In this document: piece after piece, positions 27,201-39,200 of the stretch
How the letters are laid out: every line of letters begins with the position of its first letter
Position numbering within the stretch: position 1 is the first letter of the stretch
Origin: Crotophaga sulcirostris
Taxonomy: Eukaryota; Chordata; Aves; Cuculiformes; Crotophagidae
Assembly (NCBI GenBank): GCA_013397455.1
Contig: VYZB01000294.1
Location: 744,001 to 808,000, forward strand
Direction: 5' to 3'
DNA: 64,000 nt
Notes under the pieces: model-generated
What the model saw: only the letters and a program-made list of their open reading frames with translations
What the model was told of the DNA's origin: nothing
The model's database searches: none
Position numbers and translations under genes: made by a program

Positions 27201-30200
27201 GAAATTATGCAACAGAAATCCGAAAAGAAATATATGGAATGCACCAAAATATTCAGATCAATAAAAATACTAAGAAGGCATAATGTTTTAATCACATATA
27301 TGTTGCATATTCATAATCGTACATTAGGGTTTTCGTAAAGATCTTGTGTATCATAGCCATATCTATAGAAGTACTTTGTTTTGGGGAGAATGCTTTGTGA
27401 GGAAAAAAACAGTCTGATACCAGATTTTACTTTTCATTTTGCAGGTGTTTTTGGGAATCATTGTGAACTGAACAGTTATGGATTTGAAGAGCTGTCATAT
27501 ATGGAGTTTCCCAGTATGGATCCAAACAATAATTACATCTATATAAAGTTTGCCACTATAAAAAGTAACGCCTTAATGTTGTATAACTATGATAACCAAA
27601 CTGGAGAGCGGGCAGAATTTCTGGCTCTGGAAATAGTAGAAGAGAGGCTGAGATTCTCCTACAATCTTGGCAGCGGCACATACAAGCTTACCACAACTAA
27701 GAAGGTGTCTGATGGACAATTTCATACAGTGATTGCCCGGAGGGCTGGAATGGTAAGAAATGCTAAAAAGAGAATTTAAGACAAGTTCAGCCAAGTCACT
27801 TTGGCTTCCACATGAACTCAGACGAATGTAAAATTAGTGGTGTTGCGATTGCTAGCAGAACCTCCAACTTTGGAAAAAACCTCCCTTGTTTCTGTCTTAC
27901 TCCAACTAACTCAAAGACCTATAATGATTTGTTGATAATAAAGAATAATTAAAAAAACATGCAAGGCCCTGTACTCTAAATATGAGAAATGAGAACCAGG
28001 AATAATTAATGAAGTAAATTGCTGCACATGAGGCTAAATAGATGATGCAGATTACATGGATGATTATCAGGGAAAGCTAATTAACCATAGTAATTATGGA
28101 AAACATCAAAATAATTTTCCTCAACATTTGGAAAATGGAAGCAGACAAACTTAAGATTTCAGGCATCCCTGACCTCCTTGAGCTATCGATTGAACCAATC
28201 TCATGAGCCTGGAAGCCTGTTTTTCCTCTGTAACGTACATGGAAAAAGTTCAAAAGTGCTACATTGTGAGGGTTTGGGGGGGAAAAGGAGGGAAGTTACT
28301 TTTCTTTTTGCCACCCAGAAAGCGTCTGAGGGGAGGAATTCTGCCAAAAACTGTACTGGGACAACTGATTGCCATATGCCTGATACTCTGACCCCTCTCC
28401 TGCCTTGGGTTTTTTCACAGTAAATGTTTTCTATTCCTCTTCTCTCATTTTTTAATAATATATCCAAAACAGAACATAAACCAAATGCTCTTTGAGTTCA
28501 AGCCAAGCTTTTTGGCTCCACAGTGTTTGAGTTAGAAATGAAACCAAATCTATTTGCCATCCATAATCAGTAACTATTGCCCAACAGCTCCCTTTTGAGG
28601 CAGAAATGGCCATGATATGTGGAATCCTGTATTCTTCCCATGCTTGAAATTAAAGCCAAATAAGAATAATATAAGGTTTGGGCTCCACATTTTGTTTTAT
28701 ATATTTGAAGACAGAATTGGTGTAGGGAAAAAAAATTATAAACCGTTCTACCCAGTGTGACTCCCCCTAAGACCCTGTAGAGATTTCCCATCACAAACTG
28801 CTGCAGAAGGCAGCACTGCTGAGATACAACCCTTTTATATTTTAAGCTGCTCTGTTTGGAGCACCCTCCTGAAAAGCTTCAGGTCTGTGGTGAGATCTCC
28901 ATAGGCGCAAATGTCCCAAGAGCAGCAGAGGGATGTATTATGTTATGGTGTGGGGTTCTTTGTAGGATCAGTGTTGTCTCCTGACCTTCCCAAATGGTGC
29001 TTTTTTCTTCTCTCTTAAAGAGTCTTGAGCTTAAAACTGCTTTTCAATTGTATAGTACCTGATTTCTCCATTTATTGAAGGGGGGATGGTCTGTTCTTCA
29101 GCTGGATTTGCAAATCCAATTTGTGTGTGTTTGTAGAAGCTATATATCGAAGTAAGATGGAAAATAATTGTGATGTTGAGTAATGTCTTTGTTTTAATGT
29201 GCCTTAATATCAGATACTTAATAATTTGCATCACAGCTTCCAAACAGTGAAGCCCAAAGGTGCACCTAAATCTTGAAAGGCGACAGGTCCCCATTTTAGC
29301 AACTAAAATAATGTAGTGTTTCTATCAATAAGATTTAAATGGCTAAGTATTGGAGCACACATTAAAAATTACAAAAAATAAATGAAATACATTTAAATAA
29401 AAAATACAGCAGGAAAATATTTTACTTGTAGATATTCCAGAGAGCTGGACTACAGAAGAAGAGATAACATAGAAAGGACTGTTTACAGAAAACTTGAGCT
29501 ATGAATGTTTCAGGCTGAAAGCAGCCATTTAAGACAACCTATACCTTTGTGTGATTTTATTATTTTTTTTATGCTTAAGACTTCTCAGTAATGTCAGCTG
29601 TTTACAAACACAGTGTGTGAAAAGAATTGCCTTTGTTTTAGATACTTCTGCTGCAAGAAAAATGTCTCCCAGGTGTACAAAACTGTATGAAATAGCCCCC
29701 CTTCAGGACTCCAAATCTGTCGTTTCCTACAGCACAGTGGGATTTTATCGGAAACTGGTAAAATCATTAAGTTGTCAGTCCTGAGCTATTGCAGAGTGAC
29801 AAGGATAGAAAGTCTCATAATGCGGGAAGGTAACTGTAGAGTAATGGTTAAGTAACAGGCAGGAACATTTGACTAACATTAGAAAATACATTGTATGAAC
29901 TCTGGTCCAAGTAAAATACATTCTCAAATATCTAGCCCTTCAGCTGGGGTTGTAGCTTGGCTTTCACAGCACATAGCAATGTAAGTTAGGGAGATTACAC
30001 TGATTGACCTAAGAGCATTTTTTGTTGTTGATATTCTGAAAGAAAGTATGTATGCATGTGATGGCATACAGACCAGCCAGCTTATTATTCTTTCTGTGAA
30101 TTGTTTCATTTATATACAGGGCTATAATCTGCTTTGGAACTGCAGACTGACGTTTCTTGGAGAAGCAGTTTGCTCATTATGTATGGAAAGAAAATCAAGA

Positions 30201-33200
30201 TAAGCTTTCATTAAAAATAGCAAATTGAACAATTTAGGTGGGCATGATTTAGGGTTAAGAGCTATGAATTTATTTGGTCAATACAATGCATCAACTCACA
30301 GTATGTGTTTGGAAATAGCATGGACAGTCTATGGGGATTTCAAATTTGTTAGTGAACTTAGTTACAGGATGGGAAAAAAGCCATTGCAGAGTAATGACGT
30401 ACTGATAGCTATTGGTGTTTGCTCAGCTCCTGTAGAGCAATCTAAATCAAAATATAAATCAAGGCATTTTTAAAAGTGACATTGGATTTAAATTTGCTGT
30501 AAAACTATACCACACATTTAGTTGAAACACGAGAAGCTGATACGTACAATTTGGAGATTATGTTTATTTTTCTGAAAATTTGTTTTAAGGAATAACTAAC
30601 CTTCAGGGGTCTTTTTGCAGCTCATCTGTTATTAATAAATCACTGTGGGGAAAATTATCTGCTAAATAAGGAATAAAATAAAATAAAAACTTTTAAATCT
30701 GCAGAAATTATTTTATTATTTTAGTGAAAGCTTTTAGAGGTTACGAGTGAAAGTGCCATGATTCGCTTTACTGTAAATGAGTGAGATGGGTAATGAGGCA
30801 ACCCCATTGCCTAGGGCTTGATGGCCTGGTGGTTAAATAATAAAGAGGAAGACTGCTCTAAGTGCTGGTGATACTGGTATTTTTTTGAACATCAGCTTGG
30901 TCCCACTCTAGGTATCCACATATTTCACCATTATCAGCGTGGGGCAAACATCCCTCATGAAATATCAGTGTAAGATTTACGAAAATAATGTCTACTTGGT
31001 TACTCTTCGTGTTTTATTGAGTGGTGGGTTATTATTTTTAACTACTAAACACAGTGTTTGTACTCCCAGCTTTTTTTAATCAAGTTTAAGCAATAAGTTT
31101 AATGTCATGGTCAAGCCCCTGAAGGAATGCTCTTTGTGTTTTGGAGGGAGCAGTTCAGATCAAGAGTAGGATATGATACGAGCCAAAATAACTGCAGTTT
31201 TAAGGAGTAAAGCAAACAAACACAAAAGAAACCTTACCCATATCTGAAAACATTGTATTTAACTGCATCTCTGCGTGAAGCAGTCAATTAGCTAACTCTC
31301 TGCTAGTATTCATGTCTTGGTATTCACTATGTTGATGTAGAATGTAGTTGATCAGTGGCTCTGAAGCACCCTGCGATTCTGCGGGATATAGTAATATACA
31401 AGTGCTCCATTCTTGCCAAGTCCTTGTTATAATATATTTAATCATAAATATTTAATGTGGCTGGGGACTACAGCCTTATAATATTCAGCATATTTGTGTG
31501 TGTGTGGCTTTTGCAGGCAGCATCACTGACGGTGGATTCCTGCTCTGAGGATCAGGAACCAGGCTACTGCACTGTTAGCAATGTTGCTGTTTCTACTGAC
31601 TGGTAAGTAATTCTTCATTTTGTAAGGGGTTTGAGTGAAATGAAAAAGAAATCAACCTCTAAAGCCAGAGAAATGTGAAGTAATGATGACATGCCTTTAG
31701 CCCAGCTTCAAGAAAGGGATAGGTACCTCAGCTGCACTCTTTCAGAGGTGTGCAAAGGCAGGGCTCCAAAGTGTAATTTTCTTCCATCTTTGCAGAAGCA
31801 AATTAAATTTTCTAAGTGTACGACTACTTGCTAAGTCAGGCTACATTTCTGCATGGAGTTTCTTCATGACAAGGAATTTATTCAGAAATCCCCAATTCTC
31901 AGTGCCATCTCTGTCCCCAGGTTCTGGTGGCACAGAAGAAATGTATGGCCATTGGGGGCCTGCACTGTGGTGTAAACAGGGCTAAGACTTACAGCCTAAT
32001 GCTATGAGATTTCACATCATAATCTGGAAATAGTTAACAAGTCAGAATATCAGATGCTTATGGTTACCGGCAACTTGTAAATATTAGTTAGACAGTAAAA
32101 CTAAAGTTAAAAAAAGCCAGCATGGCTTCACCAAAGGCAAGTCCTGCCTGACGAACTTAATGACTTTCTATGATGGAGTGACTTCATCAGTGAACAAGGG
32201 AAGAGCTATGGGTGAAATTTGTCTGGACTTCTGTAAGGCCTTTGACATGGTGCCCCACAACATCCTTCTCTCTAAATTGGAGAGATATGGATTTGATGGG
32301 TGGATTGTTCAGTGGATCAGGAGTTGTTTGGATGATCGTATCTAGAGATTAGGGGTCAATGGCTCAATGTCCCAATGTCCCAGTGGAGACTGGTGGCAAG
32401 CAGTATCCCTCAGAGGTCCACATTGGGACCAGTACTGTTTAATGTCTTTGGGGTTATTTATTTATTTATTTAAACTGCACCTTTAATTTCTTGTAAAGGT
32501 GGAAGGAATAATATCACTTGATTGCTACTTTTTTTAAAAAAAATAATTGAGTAATTACTTTGACGTTATTTTCAGTAATATCCAGATGTCATCTTTTACA
32601 ATTTTTATTTCTTAAGCATTGGCCAGTACAGAGGAAAAACCTTACTTCTTGTGTTTGCTGTAACTAGGTCAGAAGCCTTTCTGTCTCATCTTTAGATCCT
32701 CTTTGTAGATAACAATAGCTTTAATCCCAATCACTTTGGCTATTTCTTATGATAATCACAATCATATATCCTGTCACACATGGTTTCCCCAGTAACAAAC
32801 ATGTTATTTTTTTGTAAAATAGTGGATCCATCTTCCAGCTATTTAAATGTCATCTACAATTTAAACGATAATTGAGTAAAAACCCTATTCATTATGATTT
32901 CAAGTGTACTGTCCAGTCAAAGGAATAGGGAATAGGAATTTTGACATGCAATAACTGAGTATGAATTTTGAGTTGTGCACATTGTAACTGTTAGTTCAAG
33001 CGCTACTAATCTCTGTCTCCCATTCTAAGTGTAACGTATGAATTTTGGAAGTGGAATTTTAGCTGCAGACTGTAGCTGTTGGTTACAGTTCCTGTGTTGT
33101 CATTGCTATCTTAATATCTGGTACTGATAAATTATTTTTATGACTCTTTTAAAGGACTCTTGATGTACAACCAAATCGAGTTACTGTTGGTGGCATCAGG

Positions 33201-36200
33201 TCTGTAGAGCCCATTCTTCAAAGGAGAGGACAGGTGGAAAGCCATGATTTTGTGGGCTGTATAATGGAGTTTGCAGTCAATGGACGTCCTCTGGAACCCA
33301 GCCAGGCTTTGGCAGCTCAAGGAATCTTAGATCAGTACGTCTGCTATGTATGGTATCGATGGGCCGTGTTTGCAATGCGGGAAGTTGTCCTGGAAGTCAG
33401 ACGCTATTCCATTCAGACGCTTTCAGATATTTCTTGTAAAGAAAAAAAAAAGACTGTAGAATTTATTGTAAAGTATGAAAAATTTAAGAAGAAAGTGAAT
33501 TTGGATAAAAGGTTCACAAAAGATTACAGAGGCTTCAAAAAAGCAAGATTATTACCTTTCTGTTGCCAGTTATTCTTAAAGTCACTTTGCAGGCTGAAAT
33601 AGAGTATCCCTGTTACTGGATTTCTTTATAAATTACACCTGGGTTTGACTGTACCCATAAGGTTCACTAAACTTCTACTCCCTCTTCTTTTTAATCCACA
33701 ATGTCTGTTCTATCACTTTACCTCTCACTGAATTTCCCTTATATCTTCCAAGTGCTGTATTAGAAATGGTGGACTGTCTGATTGTATTGTTTCTTCCATC
33801 TCAGTGTTTGAAGTCACAGTTGTAGCAATTATGTCAGTCTTCTGTCCACGTTGGATAGCTCACACTTCCTCTTTCAGCCCCCAAGTTTGTACTGTTCCTT
33901 GAAATTAGAAGTGTCTGGAGGTCCGTAGCATAAAAAGCACCTAAAAAAGTTTCTTCTTCTCTTGCATAACAGATAGTAGGAGTTTAACTGTCTCTGAATT
34001 ACATTCCATTTTTCATAAGACTATTATAACTTGATGCTGAAAATTGGAATCCATTTAGAAACATGAGCTATGTATGGAGAAGAACCTCTCCACTGTCACA
34101 TTTCTGGGGAGGAGGACACTTCCCAGCACATTTCCTCTGCTTATTTGTGCATCTGTTCTTCAGCATCTACTTTTCTGATTCGTTTCAGGTGTCCCAGGCT
34201 AGAAGGTGCTTGCACAACCAGCCCCTGCCAGCATGGTGGCACCTGTGTTGATCACTGGTCATGGCAGCAGTGTCACTGCAAAGATGGACTGACAGGAAAG
34301 CACTGTGAAAAATGTACGGAGAAGGTTTTACTGGTTTTCTCTTTAATGTACACCTAACTATGTTTTAACCAAATATGATTAAAAGTTTCTTTTCAGGGAC
34401 ATGGTATAAAAGTAATGAAAACAAGCAGCGTGCTTACCTCTTAAATAATTTTGAAGGAAAGGCCCACAATGTATTATTGTCCGTTCATGAGCTAAAAATA
34501 GCAGCGAATTACATATATTTTGTTTTCTGGTCCATATATCATATTTCAGGTAACTTGCACTCATTTAAAACTACTGGTCCTCAATGATGTATAATCAGTG
34601 ACTAAAATAAAGTTATCCCAGAGGAGACATATGTCTGCTACAGGGAGGTAAGAGGGTAAGGAAAAACTCTTCCTTTCACATAAACATCATGTGAATGTGC
34701 TTATAGCTTCTCCTGCTTATAGCAGGCCTTTTTATCAAATGACCACCAGATTATATGCAAGAAAATAAGGTAAATGTAAATGAAAGCAAACCATTTACAC
34801 TCCAGGGTTATTAACTCACATATGGATACCTCTGTAAATCAATACAGGATTGTCTAGGAAAGCAAAGTGATTTATTTCCCTGTAGTTGTAGTATAATGAC
34901 TGAGCTTTGTTTTCTTACATGGCCCATTGTTGTATAGCTGATTTATATGCTTTTATTGCACTGGTTTACAAAAGAATTTAGCCATAATTTTAACAGCATT
35001 TGGTAGTCAATGCTCTGCCATTTTTTATTCTTTTTTATAACACCATAACAAATAGAAAGTCATTATCTCTGCCCTGAAGAGCTTAGAGTTCAATATATCA
35101 TGAAACCCTGCTTGCAGTAATGGAAACAGTAACATCCCTGGGAAGGAATTACAGTTCTGAGAGCCAATTTTTTTTCCCTACTCCCTCACTTGTTCCCTAG
35201 CGAGTTTTAATTTACTATTGACTGATAGGAGCAGTAAATTACTAGCACACTCCCACTCTCAAATACACATTCTGGTCGAAGCCAAAGAATAGAGGGGCTG
35301 AAGTTGCCATTCACTCCTTCTCTCCCCCTGACCTGCTCTGAACTTGATCTCTTCTCTGAAAGAAAGAGGTCGTTATTAGGTAGATGATCGCTATAGCTGT
35401 AACAAGCTGTGTACTCAGAGTTTCCTCATCCTTGTCCCAGATATTACTGCCGACACTGCCTTATCGCTAGAAGGCAAAGGACGGCTTGACTACCACATGA
35501 GCCCAAACAAGAAGCGAGAATACATGATGAGGCACAGCACTCGAGGCGCTGGCCTAGGACCCCCAAACGTGGACCGCTTGGAAGTGAAGTTCAGGACAAG
35601 AAGCGAGAACGGTGTTTTAGTTCATGTCCAAGAAAGCAGCAACTTCACTACTGTGAAGGTAAGATTACAACTAATGCTGAGTTTGATTTGATTGGACTAC
35701 CTCATGCATGGTGATCAAAATCACATTTTTCCATTACTCTTGCTGTTTCCTTTATAAAATATTAGATCTTTAACTGAGACTAGGCACTGCTCCAGTATCA
35801 TTCAGCTCCTCAACAATTCCCTTGCTATTTGCCAAGGTATCTGAAGATCTTGATGGTTTTGTATGTAATCAGTTTTGTCTGGACTCCAAATAGTGACTGT
35901 TTTAAAGCCACTGGAACAGTACTCATTGCCATATTTGTTATCATCATTAAGTTGCACTCTACAGAACAGATAATTTTCCTATTGGCCTTTGATCTTCTGA
36001 TTTTTCAGGCCTCAAACCCAGACTCTCTGTTAGCAACCGACAGCCAAAAGGTTTTCATTAATTCCTACTAGTGTGGCTCATGCTTATCAAACTAGGAAGT
36101 GAGGGATAACTTGAATTCATCAGGTTACCTATAGACTAATGTCAATATCAAATTATTTTAAGATACATAGCTGAATTAATGCTTCGAATGCCACACAGTT

Positions 36201-39200
36201 TTGGGTTTTTTCCCAAAGAGTTTATTGCTACAGAAGTTACCTTTCTCAAGAGAAAGCGATGGTTCAATTCCTGGCTATGACTCAGTCCATTTACTCATAA
36301 CTCTAAATGAGTACAGCAGTGATGTTGGCAAGCCCCTTTATTGGGTTGGTGTAAGCTCCAAGTTTCCTTGACTGCTGTAAGGCTTTCCAAGATTTTTTTT
36401 TCCTTGACTTTTAAAGAAACTCATATAGAAATTCACACTTTCTAAGCTTCAGCCCCATGGATATTCTCCACCTGCTTGGTCAGAGGTACAGAGCTTTCCT
36501 GACACATCGACTGAGTTTAAGAAGCCAGTCTACATTGCTTCTCTGGTGTATGCTTTTACCACAATCATTTGATAGGAAGTTTCTGGCTCAGTCATATTAA
36601 TAGATAAGTTCTCATTATTTTGAGTTCTGGAGAGAAAAAACTAAATACTACCTTTTTCTGTTTAGTAGAATTTGCTAGGTCAGCTCTACAAACATTATTA
36701 AAAAAAAGAAAAAGAAAGTTTTCTTTCCTGGCTAAAAGCACTGGTGGTGTGTTTATGCAAACATTGCTATTATTGTTAATATTGGTGAAGTTATACAAGC
36801 AAGCAGAGGGTGTCAAGTCCCAGACCCAGCTATGCAAAGGCAAAGAGGAAAGGTTTTCCTAGTAACAGATGTGGCAGTTTTAGGAAGGAGGGTAACATCA
36901 CTGTACCAATTATCGCCAAAAAGTTCCTGGATTATGTTAGTTGATAAAACTGTAGTAATTTAACTTTAGTTAGTACAATATGGCTTCTGCACTGCTGCTG
37001 CAACCCAGAGTAGGTATCACAGTGAGCACTTCACTTAGTGGTGACCCAAGATGCCAGTGAAGCCAAGCCATGTGTAGGTCTTCCTGGCATCTCAGTCCAT
37101 TCCTAGTGTGAAAGGTGGTCTTTAGGGACTCCTGTTTACAACTGTCTTGTCAGTGTTAAAACCGGACAATTTTATAACTTGATTTTTGGGTCATTTTAAT
37201 ATGCTTGTTACCCAAGGTGTAAGCACGCAGAGAAAATATGCCATCTGTTTTTTAATACTAAACTGTACAAGTGAAAAGCTAAATGTCCTGTGGCTACTTC
37301 CACACCTCCGCATTTTTCCTCTTGTAGTTAACTGGATTTGGTGTAGTTAGGATTGGCGTAAAATTAGGCAAAAGGTAATAAATCAGACCCACTGAGATGT
37401 GAGCAGCTAAATGATGGAGGGAGACTCCCCCCAGAGAACCCAAGAGAGGTCTTTGTGATATAAAGGGATCCTTTATCCAGGAAATACATAAAATTTAGCA
37501 GATTAAATTAAAAAAGGGTCAAGTTCAGATGGAAGATGCTCCTTCCCACCCCAAACCCACAAAAAGGAAGAGGGTAGGGGCTTCCTTATTATTAAAGCTC
37601 ATCACAGCTTGTTTTCCTACAAATAATGCACATTGCAACTAATTCAATTAGAAGTAATGGGAGAAATACAGCACATTAAAGGTGAAAATGCTTGCCTTCT
37701 TTTAGCTGAAAATCTGGATTAAACTAGCATAACTGTAGCTCTATGATCTATGAACTGTATGGACAGAGAATGTGGTTTACTTGTAAGCAAAATGAGCTAA
37801 CATATGCATATGTTAGGGTCATGAGAAACTGGAACACTTTGCAAAGAGAAGTTGTGGATGCTCCATGATTGGAAGTGTTCAAAATCAAGTTAGATGTGGC
37901 TTTGAGCAACCTGCTCTAGTGAAAGATGACCCAGCCTGTGGTGGGGGTTGGGGGTGGACTAGAAATTGTCAAAGGTCCCTTCCAACCCAAACCATTCTGA
38001 TTTATTCTGTGCATTTATTGAGTTGCAGGAATAAATCAGAAAATAAATCATTTAATTGATATCTCATACATTGGGCTATAAATATGTAAAAGTTAGTGCT
38101 CAGATTTAAGATAAATACAAAACAATTTGTTCAGTAAAGGATACTCAGAATATCAGGAAAGTTGAATTGTGTTTGTAGTTAGGAATATGTGTGCTTTAGT
38201 GACTCATTCTTTTCATTATGTTCTATTTGTCAGTTGCTCTGCCATTTAAATAAAACCCAGAAATGGGTGTTACTCAATGTTGTCAACTTCAGCATTTGTT
38301 TCAAATTTAGAAATAAGTTGTGTTTCAAGGAACTGAGAACATTCCTTATTTTTTCCTGGTTGAAGAATTCATGGACCGGTCTTGTCTCTGGAAATTTTAT
38401 TTTCCAAATGACACTAGTATTGTATTTATGAGTCTGTTAACATTAGTCATGTGCAATTTTAAAGAAACAGAAATAGAACTAGAAAGTTACAAGTCAGTAT
38501 GGAAAGTATCAATTGCTGACAGGTAAATAATTCTACAGTTCTTTTCTAATGTGAAATTAAAAGTTAGGAATATATGTTTAGTCTTCCCATAAGCTTAGAG
38601 GATATTGTCTGATGTGCTGTATTTCTTTTTGCTCTCATATGGACCAAAATAGAAACTAGTGTTTTCATGGAGCATGAAAGATGAAATAAGACTAACAAAC
38701 CGATCACATGTTACAGGCATAAATATATGTATATATTCTGCCCAGTTAATCTTTTTATAAATACTTTTAATTGTGACAATTGTTTAATGTGTTATAATAG
38801 TCTGTGTGACTGTATTTCCAGTTGTGGCATTTTCTTTGTGCTGTGTGATAGTTTAGTTGTGTGCCACCTATGTTTGCCAGTAACAAAAGCATCCTATCTC
38901 TGAGATGCATATTTGTCAAAGAGTTCCTCAAACAATACAATTTCAAATAGTTGAGATTATTGCATTTATAAATTAGGTATGTGCATATATTAACCATTGC
39001 AATTCTTGACCCAAATGAAATACATGCTGGATGCATTCAGTTCAGGCTGCTGCCAAGGCATGAGCATGGTCTTGCAGACATAATAAAGCTGATGTGTATG
39101 AAGAAAGTCCTCAGCTTGCATCACTAAAGAAGTAAATCCAGAGCATTTAACAGTTTCTGGAAACGAGAGCAGCATTCTTGTAGCCAGTGTGTCACCTCAC

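Larger units (their letters stand above)
31603..33154 (+). other. FAT4 intron between exons F and G
   Basis: 1,552 bp, GTAAGT...AAAG; the acceptor has only a short pyrimidine tract (GACTCTTTTAAAG). It contains an internal CR1 reverse-transcriptase fragment at about 32111-32452, followed directly by a TTTA repeat. Nothing else was recognised. Confidence 0.85.
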
